Shown here piece by piece: positions 13,201 to 24,004 of a DNA stretch of 64,000 nucleotides. The notes under the pieces were generated by a model. It did not search any database, was not told the origin of the DNA, and saw nothing but the letters and a program-made list of their open reading frames with translations. The position numbers and the translations under genes were made by a program. Where the stretch lies: contig CP141145.1 of the NCBI GenBank assembly GCA_035235625.1, positions 25,484,563-25,548,562 on the forward strand, given 5' to 3'. Source of the DNA: Saururus chinensis. Lineage: Eukaryota; Streptophyta; Magnoliopsida; Piperales; Saururaceae. Within the stretch, counting starts at the first letter, position 1; each line of letters opens with the position of its first letter.

Positions 13201-13811
13201 ATAGAAAAATAGGCCAAAATACATGCACTTACCTCTTCATAAGACTCGGATTCAATAGTCCCAACAAGCGTCTGAATAGCATCAGCTACTGTAGGGGGTA
13301 CGTTCTTTCTCCCAGAAAAAGAATCACCATCTTCATCCCGGGAACTAGAATGTCTTGGTGATTGAGCCTCATCCGTTAAATGCCCTCGTATCTGGCGCAC
13401 AGCCAAGACACACTCATACAACTAAAGGGCATGTAAGAGTTAGACCGACAACACACAGTTCATAAACTATACTTCACCTGACCAAACCCACCAAACTCAA
13501 GAAACAAAGCAACTCAAACGAACCTGTTGGAACTGTTCATCGAGCTCTTCCACACTCCGCTCAAGAAACCAATTCAGCCTCTCTCTGTTCACTTCGGTAA
13601 GCTCCTGCCCCAGCCCACCACTGAACAGCGGACCGGACGCCTTGCTTGCGCCGTCCGTCTTGGCCTTTACACGCCTTCCCGCAGATGAGTGGTCGGGGAC
13701 TTGGGCGGCGAAGAAGCTCCGGGGAGGGCGGTCCTCGTCGTCAGACTCGGAGAAGAGTTTGGAAATCTCGTCTTTGTAGAAATCAAGATCGCCAGGGCCC
13801 TCCTCCGCCAT
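4271..13811 (-). CDS. NET (BET extra-terminal) domain protein without bromodomain
   Basis: I reconstructed six minus-strand exons that join in frame at GT/AG sites: 13524-13811, 13233-13421, 6094-6183, 5193-5251, 4611-4761 and 4271-4345. They give about 283 residues. The N-terminus is acidic (MAEEGPGDLDFYKDEISKLF) and followed by a basic, Ser-rich stretch. The C-terminal residues about 210-282 form a NET domain: EKQQLRQRIQKLSGKSLDGV, then an acidic NIYVELNEE strand and TLWRLHYFVK, as in BET/GTE transcription factors. NET domains bind short peptides of chromatin partners. No bromodomain is visible, so direct acetyl-lysine reading is not expected. Intron 2 is about 7 kb and filled with transposons, so a further exon hidden there cannot be excluded. 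The start is the first ATG of the 5' exon. The upstream region is cut off by a Mutator-like element 315 bp from the ATG. Confidence 0.8.
7012..7216. mobile_element. MITE, Stowaway-like, family 1 copy
   Basis: Ends ACTCCCTCTATCCTA and, on the other strand, AACTCCCTCCATCCTA. The interior has gctaaatagagctattaatt near the right end. The same roughly 200-bp sequence recurs near 22.65, 27.87 and 50.91 kb. It lies in intron 2 of the NET-domain gene. The TA target duplication is degraded. Confidence 0.75.
7600..10690 (-). mobile_element. RTE-type LINE, degenerate, in an intron
   Basis: Read on the minus strand, this begins near 10.55 kb with an AP-endonuclease region (TWSIGTFKGKGMKLVETLRR, then VNVIRVYAPQVG, then VIIEGDLNGYMG and ERVHRGFGYEWN). 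It continues into reverse transcriptase: KSLGLHKIPIEVWKFLG near 8.85 kb, SYSKYKGIKLMSH, FIDLEKIYDRVPKSV and PIRVGLHQGSTLSPY. The catalytic FADD box reads FACD at about 8243-8254, and many in-frame stops interrupt it. It is dead. The element is antisense to nothing: it shares the minus orientation of its host NET gene. Exact ends, poly-A tail and target duplications are not resolved. Confidence 0.88.
9627..9949. mobile_element. Tourist-like (PIF/Harbinger) MITE inside the LINE
   Basis: The terminal inverted repeat GGGGCTGTTTGGAT at the left is matched by ATCCAAACAGCCCC at the right. TAA flanks both ends (9624-9626 and 9950-9952), the 3-bp TWA target duplication of the Harbinger/Tourist superfamily. 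It splits the LINE between its endonuclease and reverse transcriptase parts, so it inserted after the LINE. Confidence 0.88.
10715..10933. mobile_element. Stowaway MITE with TA target duplication
   Basis: A 219-bp element starts CTCCCTCTGTCCCAT and ends ATGGGATGGAGGGAG, flanked on both sides by TA (10713-10714 and 10934-10935). The termini match the Stowaway consensus (Tc1/Mariner-derived MITEs). The interior shows no relation to family 1. It lies at the 5' border of the LINE in intron 2 of the NET gene. Confidence 0.9.
10940..11560. other. Intronic repeat-like sequence, unassigned
   Basis: Sequence rich in short phrases such as gggtcaacc/ggttgaccc and ccagctgggtc around 11030-11130 and 11470-11550. 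It looks like old repeat debris, but I cannot place it in a family. No coding exon is seen. Confidence 0.4.
11570..11885 (-). mobile_element. Possible tRNA-derived SINE
   Basis: On the minus strand the block starts with a tRNA-like segment containing a B-box-like CAGTTCAAACC, preceded by ggttagtgggaaggcttgg, which could hold an A box. The remainder shows the pair gggggctcat / atgagccccc. Pol III box motifs are short, so this is only suggestive. Confidence 0.35.
12143..12316. mobile_element. Stowaway MITE, 174 bp
   Basis: The left end CCCCCTCTGTCCCAT pairs with the right end ATGGGACGGAGGGAT, with TA on both sides. The ends are related to the 10.7 kb copy but the interior is different. It lies in intron 2 of the NET gene. 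Confidence 0.82.
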
Positions 13812-15166
13812 TTCACGTCACGGAAGCTCGGACATGGAGCTTGATGAAGAGGGGCCGGTTTCATATCGGCGAGAAGGAAATCATGTCGGAGGGGATGGGC
13901 GCAAGAAAATAGAGACGAAACTCAAATTCAAATATTCGAAGAGATTATGCAGGGGAGGCTTGAAGGAGGTTTTAGGATATAGGTCGGTAGGCCCATTTAA
14001 GTATGTGGGCAACTTAAGCTGCCTTTAATAAAAAAACTCGTTCCATCTTCCAGAATCCATCCAGATACCCTAGGGGGTGAATAAAGGAGATGAAGAGTCC
14101 GGAGCCGATGAGTTCTTGTAATATTGAATTTTTTCATACTACTTGAAGGAGCCAATATTTTATATTTTTTTAATATTTAAATACAAATATAATGTTATCT
14201 ATTTTAGGACAAACTCTTATTAGGTTTAAAACCATTACCTATATATATTATAACATCAAAATAATATGGCACCATTCCGGTGGGGAGGAATTATCGATGG
14301 CAATCAAAAGTCGCAACCGGGAGGTGACCAGTGATGACTCACCGTCGAGTTTCATTGTTTAGTAAAAACCTATTTTTTTACTTGAGAAGTTGTTCAATAC
14401 TCTAAAGGTTTCATTTCAGCAAATTCAATTACCCTTTAACCCCCATAATGGATATGATTGGTATTTGTATGCATTACAATGGAGTGGTAAACAATGATAA
14501 CATGTATATAGGTGGAAAGGTGCGGTTGATGAGCATTGATCCATCGGTGAGGTTGAGCAAGTTGTTGCTTCAAGTCAAATAATGACTTACCATCAATGGT
14601 AATGTGACTTTGAAGTATTTAATTTTATTTTTCCAATCATCCATTATATATAAATTAAAAGACGATAAGGACTTACAATCAATGTTTTCTATTCATAAGA
14701 AGGCAAATAAGAAAGTGTTATAATTGTATGCTGAGATGACATCAGTAAAAAGGAACGAAACATGTAATAGAGCTAAATCACCGGTGGTAATGGCTCATCC
14801 CAGCTCTAACTTCGGATTGCAAATTGGAGATAATGATACATAATCTACTTATAAAACTGTCAAGTAACAATGAATTTTAGATTACACAATAGTATACTTT
14901 ATTGTGTACTCAAACACATAATATCTAACCTATCGTGTTCAGTACAAAGAATATTGTGGTAAACAAAATACAATATTTATAATATCGCATAACTAATGAT
15001 GTGAACTACAAAAGTGATATAACACTAATTCTTTTTAGCATAGATGTAATAACACGACCTATATGCATATCTTGCTATCGATAGCACGATATGATTTGTA
15101 AATGTGTAACCGAATACACAATGTCAAGTTATATTGCATATTGATTAACACGTTAATATCTAATGC

Positions 15167-15565
15167 ATGTTGGGAGAAGCGGGAAATTTGAACTCAACAA
15201 ATCCATGGTATTCTTCTTACAACAATCTAATGCCTATAGAACCTGTGATAGAAGTCAATCAGACTGTATTAAAAGAAATATTGCCAATGATGGGTGCGAT
15301 AAGGACTTCATTTGATAACTATGAACCCCGATATAACCCTTGTAATGATGATGGCAAAGAATTTGAAAAAGTGTGGGGTGATAATCAATGGATCGAGAAT
15401 GATATAATTAACATGGAAAATATGTTTGACCATAAAGAATTTGGACATAGCGAAGTACCCAATAATTTTGACATTGAGGCCAAGGTAGAGTGGGAGACAG
15501 TCGATGATCCCAACCTATTGGAATCAAATATTGGTGAGAGCGAGCTAATGACTGGAAGTTTATAA
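15167..15565 (+). CDS. Unrecognised acidic ORF inside Mutator-like element A
   Basis: A 132-residue open frame, opposite in orientation to the DUF1985/Ulp1-type gene. The product is acidic and rich in Asn, Glu and Asp, with no motif I recognise. Just beyond its stop another frame reads on as GLPESTPNGRTFFKHVTF, so the original gene was probably longer and is now frameshifted. Its position at the element end, pointing inward, is compatible with the N-terminal part of an element-encoded transposase-type gene, but I see no catalytic or zinc-finger motif. I therefore leave the function open. Confidence 0.4.
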   Translation: MLGEAGNLNSTNPWYSSYNNLMPIEPVIEVNQTVLKEILPMMGAIRTSFDNYEPRYNPCNDDGKEFEKVWGDNQWIENDIINMENMFDHKEFGHSEVPNNFDIEAKVEWETVDDPNLLESNIGESELMTGSL

Positions 15566-15797
15566 GCAAAGGACTACCAGAATCTACTCCAAATGGGCGC
15601 ACGTTTTTTAAGCATGTTACATTTCAAGAGGGTTTTGATCAACCTAGCAATAAAGGCTAATTTCACATAAAGATAGTTGGTGTATGATCTTCTTAAGATA
15701 AACTTAACTTTTATTGTCTATTGTATTGACTATGTTTAATCCTTCACTTGCAATTGGTGGTAGAGTAGCACCTGCAAACCCTCTAGAGACGAATGCT

Positions 15798-15875
15798 GAA
15801 ACTTCCAGACATAACGTGTATGATGAGATAGATGTTGAAACTTCAAGACAAAATGTGTATGATGAGATAGATGGT
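15798..15875. repeat. 39-bp tandem duplication
   Basis: Two adjacent 39-bp units starting GAAACTTC at 15798 and 15837, about 90 percent identical. The period is a multiple of three, so a plus-strand open frame carries two copies of ETSRxNVYDEID. It lies within Mutator-like element A. Confidence 0.85.
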
Positions 15876-16486
15876 CTACTGATGTATTTTTTTATGTTAT
15901 CCTTGCTAGATACTAGGGTCGTTTTGTTTAGGTAATGGACTAATGAATTAATATTAATAAACAAAAGTATTTTTCCCTACACCATTGTCATTATACTCCC
16001 CTATTTTACAACACATAAAATTGTTTCAAACTTGGGCGTGTAACACTTTATCAGTGACAAGACCTCATTAGGATGATTGTCTTTGTGGTAACATGATATG
16101 CACCATATTATCAATGACCTGTCTTCAGCTCATGTTATCTATGATATGACATGTATAGGACTGTGTTCTTGCTGACACAATAATCACACTAATATGGAAC
16201 GAACTAAATATACTTCGTCTGATCGGATACACGGCCAACTGGAAGATTGTGTTTTTAGCAACATGATGTTACAAACAGTTGTATGATCGATGAGACAACA
16301 TACGTTTCGGCGTGTTGTTGCTTACATGAGCTCTAACCTATCTTAAATGACTTAACATGGCTTCGTGTTATTAGTAACATGGCTTAGTTGATTACCCAAT
16401 TGACTACCAAGGATTACACGATATTGAATGAAATTAAAACATGTTAAGTGAACTTTATAAAATAAATTGTGTATTGTCAGTGTTAA

Positions 16487-19400
16487 CATTCAGCCTCTTC
16501 ATCAAGTTGTCAATGACTTTGGGGTGCATCTCCTCCTTGTCATGTTGCGTCCCAATGTTACAGTAGTGATGAATCAAAAATCTTCCAAAAAAATAGTTAG
16601 GATAAAGCATGGGATATATAATATTGCGCTCCTTCGAAAGTTGTCTGAAGACGTCTATGACCTAAAATCATCAACAAAATATTAGTATTAGTGAACATGA
16701 CATATGATACATTATGTCAATGCAAACATGACATGTGACTTTATCGTGTAACTGATAACGCGACATCAAATATGTTGTGTAACCATAAATATGATAATTA
16801 AACATGATAATTTCATTTTAAAATTATCATTTTATTGATTTAACGATATGTGGATGTATCGTGTTATCAATAACACAATAAACAAATTGGTCATAGCCAC
16901 TTTTCACATATTGTGTTATTCATAACACACTATGCGATGAAGCGTATGCCCAAAAACACAATAATTAACTATTTACTAATTATTACCTCATTCATTATGC
17001 ACTCCTATCTAAGCAGAGACACATAATCAGTGTGGAGAAGCATCACCATGGGCCATTCCTTATTTGGGTGCGCTAAAAAGTCATGGATGGTCTCTTGATC
17101 TTCAACCCGTAAAATCTTCATGTGGGACAAGGTGTGTAAATTAAGGTAGTTGTGTGACACCATAGCGACCCCCTCCTTATCTTTTTGCTGCTCAGTGTGC
17201 TTTTCGACATCTATCACATGTTGGATACTTTCTTGTAGTTCTTGATCAACTTGATTAGGAGTATCTGATATAGTGGCACTACTGGAAGCAACATTTGATC
17301 CCACCATTTCTAGGGTTGGAGACTTTGCAAAAAATGCCTCTGGTGTAAAGATAATATATGGGGCAGGGACTGATGCTAATGGAACTTCATCTTTTGGCTT
17401 TGCCTTCTACTCCTCCCTTGCCAGGCACTTCGACTTTGCAATCTTCTCAACGATGTAGCTGATATATTCCTTTGGATTCTTTGCCCCCTCAGCGGCCACC
17501 TTCTTGGTTGGTTCCCCCCCCACCTTTGATGCATGAGCCGGTGGATTAGCCAATGTGTACCTCATCCTCCTAGGCACAGGAAGTGGTAGGGATGCAATGG
17601 GGCCAGCATCTAAAGCTTTTCACTTCTTTATCTTCAACTTTATTTGCTTCGTTGGCATCACTTCCTCCTCCTAGCCTGGACCTTTTTTTCCCCAGGATTG
17701 TACCTTTTCCTCCTCAAGGGATTGAACCACTTCCTCATTAATTTTCTTGAGGAATCTAGTTAATATGGTCTTTTCAAACTTGGGACCCTTTGTTTTCTTT
17801 TGGGAACTAGCTTTCAGCTCCCTTTTCTCTACATATAACATGAACAATTCATGTTAAAAAAACACGACAGGCAAACAACGCGTGTTATTAATAACACAAC
17901 ATGTCCACCTATCATATTGAAAGTAATACATTAATATATACGGTCATGTTATCGATCACATGACCACTACCATATTATTTTCTTATCAAATGATAATGTA
18001 TGTTTGTGTATTATCGATGACACAATGACATCAAAACTAACACGATAATATAAAAGGTAGTGTAATTGAAAATATGCTTACACAAAATGAAATCCTCATT
18101 GCCAAATTGAGGGACTGATTTTCTTTGCTCTTCATGAGCAGATTGGTGAACAGCTTCACTTGATTTGGAATCTCTAGCCTTGACCTGAACCGACGTCTCT
18201 CCTTCGGTTATTGGTGGAGGGATTGTCACATGCCGGATCTTCAATTGATGGGGTTGTGTGGCTGCTTGTTCTCTGGTTGAGGTGGGGGTTGCATTTGTTC
18301 TATTAAGCTCATTGCCACCTTGAGAGTATTTTTAACCCTCTGGAGAGCAACTTGTACACTGTCGGTGCTCCAAACCCACTCTTTGTACAAGATGGCCTTC
18401 TCCAATACCACGTCAACTATCCTAGTCATGACATCCACTGGTATGACAAAGCTCTCAATGACGTCTTTGCAAGATTGGAATTGCCTTGACGTCTGGCCAC
18501 AATGGGCTTCAATAGGAACCATTTTCCTCTGTATCGTGGTATGTGTGGCCACTTTCTTCTCCTTCGAGGCTAGCCTTTGGCCATCGATCAAGTGGCCCTC
18601 TTCGGCAATTGGAGTTATTTACATAACCACTTTTGAATCCACCTTGAGACTCACGAGTATCTCCTCGTACCACTTCCTCATCCTGTGATGAGCCAACAAC
18701 TTCTTCCTTAACTTTTCATTAGCCGGGTAAAGTTTAGCGGCCTTCTCCATGTTCATCATTAGTTGCTAAACCCGGGCCACCTCTTGCACCTCAAGCTACA
18801 TGGAGGAGAACTTGGAGCCCATATAGAAGTATGCTAAAAAAAACCACACCTATATGGATAAGACAAAACAATCCTATTAATAGTGACCATATGTCTTGTA
18901 TGTTGTGTCATGGATAACACATTTATTAAACTCATCGTGTTATCGATTACATGCAATTTTTACATTGTGTAATTGATTATACATGATATAGTACTTTACA
19001 CTTTATCATCTTATCAATAACACGATACATACACTTTCATGTTACACAACATGTTTTCTTAAACACGATATGTACACTATTGTGTGATCCATATGACGAT
19101 ATACCTAAAGTGTGTATATGCTAGCGTGTTATTCATACTACACTCATCGTAGCAATCATGTTATGGATAATACAACATTTACCTATAGCACAAATGAAGC
19201 CCCAACGAGAATTCCGGTGGTGGCGAAGCGCTCATCTCGTTTGCTTGTGATGTTTCAGTGGGCTGATAATATACCTCGAATCAACATGCCATGAACGGCT
19301 CCAGTTCAATTGTACCTCCTCATAACTGTCAAGTCATCTATGAAGTTACATAGAGATGGGGAGACAGATTTGTTGTTCTGTGTGAATAAAATGAGGACAC

Positions 19401-20115
19401 CCATGTGCACAATGGTCATCCATGCTAAGTCCTTGTCAGAGACAATATGTGTTGTATGCCACTTCTTTTAAAATTTCCTCAATGAGATTCTTCTCCTGCT
19501 GCTCCCTTGTTAAGAACCTTTTAAAGAATTGCCCCTTGCCCTAGGCAACCTTCCCGTCACCACTGTCCAACTTCAATGGGTTCCCTTTCACACTCAAACC
19601 CATGATTAGTGCAACTTCTTCAACTGTAAGGGGTAGCATCTTGCCCCAAATGTTGAAAACTTCTTGTGATTTGTCCCAACACTCACATATTAGAACGTCT
19701 AGGAACAACTTGATGATAATTATTGGCTCGCAATTATATACTGGGTAGAACCCAATCTCCTCCAAGACTACCTTACATCCCGACCTCAATTTAACTAGGT
19801 CTTTTGATAGTCAAAGTCCAATGGGGAAACTGTTAGTTCCCAAATCTGGTCTCCTCCCGTAAATTCTCTTCTTCTCTTTTGATGTCTTCATTGATTTTGC
19901 CATTTGACTATTTTCTTGTAGCTTTTCGTCTATAAAAGATGTTATAAATATGTATATCAACAATGGGTCGTGACCAAAATCAAGAGTCACATTGATTCTC
20001 ATTATGTAACTAACGTACAAATACACGCTAAATGCACACATCGTGTTATCAGCTACACAATATGATGCCTTCTTAGACACGATAGCACAACAATTGAATG
20101 TTGTCTTTTGCATAT
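16487..20115 (-). pseudogene. DUF1985/Ulp1-type element gene, copy A, Ulp1 core deleted
   Basis: Minus-strand segments match element B in the same order. About 19811-19910 reads YGRRPDLGTNSFPIGL. 19541-19789 is a DUF1985-like domain (CKVVLEEIGFYPVYNCEPII, LPLTVEEVALIMGLSVKGNP). 18011-18790 is a middle exon (VDVMTRIVDVVLEKAILYKE, AMSLIEQMQPPPQPE). 17005-17460 is a basic and Ser-rich exon, and 16487-16590 is the start of the protease exon (GTQHDKEEMHPKVIDNLMKR). There it stops: the sequence jumps to what corresponds to position about 48325 in copy B, losing about 440 bp with all catalytic residues. Stop codons occur in several segments. In related mobile genes the product is a predicted SUMO-type cysteine protease fused to DUF1985. 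Confidence 0.75.
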
Positions 20116-20591
20116 TGTGTTATTAATAACATGTTATGTATGCTACACATACACGATAGGAGGACATCTCCATATCGTATATTGTATTAACGATAACATG
20201 GTACATTAAATATCATATACTTGATAACATGACAACTACTGAGGAGATGAACGTACTCACTATGTCGTGTGTTCCATAACACGATATATGAAAAGTCGTA
20301 TAGAGAAAGCCATTACTAGAAAATTGATTCAAGCCAAATTAATCTCTCGATTGGCTAGTGATTTTTGCCAAAGTTTACTACTTTACCAGGATTGTGTCAA
20401 TATACACTGGGACAAAACCTTACTTCAAGATGAAACTTACTTCGGGGAGGAAAATTTCAAGATCGCCTATCATAACCAACAAAAACCAAACATTGTAGAG
20501 TTTTTTCGCATCTCACTGATTGCACCTTAGAAATCGATTATTGGTTTTTGGAAATCATCGGTGGGATGGGTCAAAAATTGAAACTCACACT

Positions 20592-22316
20592 TAGGGTTGC
20601 CAATGGTACCCATTCTACCATTTGTATCGTATCGTTAAAAAGTTAAAATGATATGGTTAAATTTATTTGACGGATAAATAAGAGGATAATTTTATCCGAC
20701 CGCTATTTATATGGAAGGTTATGGAAAAAGTTCTTCCATACCCGTTAGTCCGTTACCCATTTGTCATATTTAAAAATTATACATATATTATACCCATTAG
20801 TCTTAAGTGAGTTAATTTCAAAAGAGATTAACTTATAGTCTTTTACAATAATTTCATGTCATGATTTACCACTGTAATTTACCCAACATAAGATATCATT
20901 CAAATTGCAAATATTTATTGAATTAATTTAACTACTTACAACCATTCATTATAGTTGTTACAAGCTGCTACTTGAAAGATGATTTGCTTTTTTTAGTATT
21001 TCATATCTAACTGCATTTTTTTAATAAAAAATATCCATTTGTAATTTACATTTTATATTCTCTTAAATTTACTTCACTTCGATGTGTCCCATTTGGTTGC
21101 TTTGTCTAATTTCTCTAGTCTTATTAGGTTAGGGTTCATCATTAATTGTATGTGATAAAATCTTAACTAGCTACACAAACACTTTGTACAAAATATATTT
21201 TCAGCTCTCAGGTTAGTTTATATTCTATTTTGATAATTCAAACACATGAATATTTTTTTATTTTTAATAATTAAACTTATGGAATGTTTGTTTGTGTAAG
21301 GAAATGATCGGTGGGTTTGGAGTAGGGTTGCTAAGCTAGCTCTATTCTGCTTGAGGCTAGACTCAAGTTAGCTCAAATTAAAGCTCAAACTTGGGCTAAT
21401 AGAACCAAACTCTTGTTTGACCCATTTCAAACTAGCTTAGTTTGAGTGTTAGCTGGCTTAATTTTAAATGAGTGATGCAGGTAGTTTATTTTGAGTTTTC
21501 GTATATATTGGTTAGAATCATGATTATGTTACAAATCATGTTTGTATATGAGATTACAAAATTTAGAATGATGATTTACTTACTAAAATAGGTTGGAATC
21601 AACAAATTTTGAATGACCAAATAGGTTTAAGTGAAATTTTGAAAAGGTTTAAATAAATTTTTTTCTAAAATATGGGGGGACTCTTTTAAATTTTTTAGGT
21701 GATGATATCATAATTCGGTCAACTTGGGTTGACCCAATCTAGCCACTAATATGGGTTAAGGTCTGACTGAGTTTAAAAACATTGCTTCAAAGAGACACTA
21801 ATAGATAATATGCATCATTGCATATGGTCTTATTCTTACCTACAAGACACCTGGCTATGAGAAGGTAATTGTCATTCTTTTCACATTAGAGATTCTTCTG
21901 AAACAGGTAGTGGATGGATGATTTAGAGTTGGACTCATATGATAGGAAAAAAATATTAAAAAATAAGTAGTTTTATTAGGCATATGCCTAATATATGTGT
22001 CCATTTACGTTTCATGTTTAATCCTTACAATTTATGTGCAACAACTATAAATAACAGTAATAATGATGTTAGTTTTTTACCTTAGTAATATCTGATTAAG
22101 TGAATAAAAATATTTGTTTTAGCATTTTTTAGCACATTTAAAAAAATGTAATGGATAATGGTTATTTGATTAACCGGCCGATTATTAGTGAAAGACATGG
22201 TTATTGAAGTACCTATATTGCTTACTTAATAGAACAATTATGGATAAAGATTTATGAAATAATTATGGTAATGAAATATGTTATATCATAACTGTATCGT
22301 TCAATTGGCAGCCCTA
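20592..22316. mobile_element. Non-autonomous hAT element with 8-bp target duplication
   Basis: A 1725-bp insertion has terminal repeats TAGGGTTGCCAATGG (left) and, reverse-complemented, TAGGGCTGCCAATTG (right). A perfect 8-bp direct repeat CTCACACT flanks it (20584-20591 and 22317-22324). TAGGG ends and 8-bp duplications are diagnostic of hAT. Without the insertion, element A reads through continuously and matches element B, which has no insertion at the corresponding site near 44010. No transposase frame is present. It inserted after element A. Confidence 0.93.
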
Positions 22317-22653
22317 CTCACACTGCATATTTGCTTCTCACTGATGGGACTATTGAAATCGTTGATCGGTGTGGTCGTTTGTGTGTAAATGCGACAGTGT
22401 AATGGGTTTACACGATATAAAACCCTAAACCCTAACCTTGGGTTATTTTTGTCCAAAATTTATCTAATATCATGTAAATCTAGGTTCAATGACATTTTTG
22501 TAAAAAAGCCAAAGAATATAGAATATTAGCTTCTTCAGCCAGGTAATATAGAAAAAACTCTATAATATTACTATATGGGTTCAACTAATATGAGCAATGT
22601 GAACTGGCTGCCAGGTCATCATGAGCTATCAAATTTTGATTATAAGGTGCATA

Positions 22654-22864
22654 CTCTATCCATTCTATATTAATAGATATTTAAAAAATTATTTAAAAAA
22701 ATAGTAATTTTTATTAAATGGTGAAAACCACATCAAAGAGAAAGAGAAATAAACTTATGATTTTCTTTTTTAAATACTCAATCACTTAAATTTAATAAAA
22801 TTAAACTATTAATATAGAACAAACTTTTTTCTCAAATAGAACCATTAATTTAAGACAAAAAGAG
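22654..22864. mobile_element. MITE, Stowaway-like, family 1 copy
   Basis: Ends tactctatccattctatatt and attaatttaagacaaaaagag, with the family-1 interior (ttattaaatggtgaaaaccac, aacaaacttttttctcaaat). Diverged copy of the element at 7.0 kb, 90 bp to the right of Mutator-like element A. Confidence 0.65.
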
Positions 22865-22949
22865 TATTATTTAGGGGCTCACAGTGCATGTTATTCATGG
22901 AAGCGTTGGAAGCATTTTCTATGCTCCGCTCTGATAATGAGCTGAGCAT

Positions 22950-23046
22950 AAGGAACACATGGGAAGCGTCGGATATCAAAATCGACGGTACATACACTAG
23001 CGCACGTTAGCATAAGTTGATATCCGACGCTTTCTATACGTTCCTT
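22950..23046. repeat. Hairpin, 30-bp arms
   Basis: Arms 22950-22979 and 23017-23046 pair over 30 bp with about five mismatches, including a perfect 16-bp core AAGCGTCGGATATCAA / TTGATATCCGACGCTT. The loop is 37 nt. Weak complementarity continues outside the arms. It could be a small foldback element or an imperfect stem-loop transcript. Confidence 0.75.
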
Positions 23047-24004
23047 ACACTAGACTTACAGTAAAGAGGGAGCATAAAAAATAATTCATTCATAGGGCTG
23101 CTACTTTTGAGTAGCACACAACATCAGATCATGCATGGCGCATGTATTAACTTTTGTAACATATTATATAGTGGTAAACTGAAGAAATGAATGTCAGGCG
23201 TTTTCAATCCATGGTAGCATTTCTAGCAACGCCAGTGCCAGTTCAAGGGGCAATACACCAAAACACGTGAGATGAATTGATGAAAGCTTGTGGCTAAACG
23301 CAAACCAGTTTGTCGCCGAATCAAATGGAGCTGCTTGAGATATGTTGGGGTTCATTTTTCACAAAAAAAAAATGATAGACCGGGGACAAAACCGGATGGG
23401 TTTGATCAATGTTTTCTGAAGTAAAAAAATGATACGTGACCAAACAGGATGGGTTTGATCAAATGTTTTCTGACGGAAAAAGAGCTTTTCTAAGAGCCCT
23501 AGTTCACTGATATACATACACAAGCATTTGCAGTATTAAAAGGATCAACGTGAGAAACTGGAAACGCATATTGCACATTATCGGTTGTATAGTACTAAAA
23601 AAAACAATAACAAAAATCCAGCATGTGTATCGAACGCACAATCTGTCACAAAATTAAATTTACGGTAGATACATGTAAAGGAGACCTCCTTATTCGGTAA
23701 AGCGCAAGCCAAAAATGGCAAACATTTAGATATTTGTTGTATTTTCCACATCTTAGGACAACTCAAACAAGGGACACGCACCTCAACGACAGTTTAAACA
23801 CAAAACATATACAAAGTACATGCACTTCAACGACATTGAAAGCATAAACCATATACAAAGTACTAGAGGAAGGTACAAAAAGTCTCTAACTGTACAAGCG
23901 CTAAAACTCTGGCCTTCTCCAGAAACGGAGGTTCAGGTATTGGCAGTATTACGCCTAAATGTAATCAGCTTATTTTCTGCATCTACCAATACCTCCCCAG
24001 ATTA
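23047..24004. other. Intergenic; probable 3' flank of the methyltransferase gene
   Basis: No coding exon recognised. It contains an imperfect duplication of ggatgggtttgatcaa...gttttctgaag (about 23393-23420 and 23447-23475). The right part is likely 3' UTR and downstream sequence of the minus-strand gene that ends at 24005. Confidence 0.5.

Larger units (their letters stand above)
14880..20290. repeat. Dispersed palindromic CGTGTTAT / ATAACACG motif array, element A
   Basis: The spacers between the coding segments of element A hold dozens of degenerate copies of a palindrome close to ATCGTGTTATcgATAACACGAT. Examples are near 17870-18010, 18890-19100, 19120-19170, 20035-20060 and 20110-20290. 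The copies are irregularly spaced and largely absent from the coding segments. Element B shows the same pattern. Confidence 0.75.
14126..22560 (-). mobile_element. Mutator-like element A (DUF1985/Ulp1 family), 8.4 kb
   Basis: The left end is GAATTTTTTCATACTACTTG and the right end, reverse-complemented, is GAGTTTTTTCTATATTACCT. Homology continues inward (CAATATTTTATATT versus TAATATTCTATATT). The 9-bp flanks TGTAATATT (14117-14125) and TATAATATT (22561-22569) match at 8 of 9 positions, as expected for Mutator. It carries a degenerate minus-strand gene homologous to that of element B (43.8-49.9 kb) and contains a nested hAT element (20592-22316). It resembles the plant Mutator-like elements with Ulp1-protease genes described as Kaonashi; that name is an inference from gene content. 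No intact MURA transposase is visible. Confidence 0.85.

Noticed and set aside
13137..13421. Reading the 94-codon minus frame as a stand-alone gene
   Set aside because: It is exon 2 of the NET gene plus intron read-through; a good acceptor and donor bound 13233-13421.
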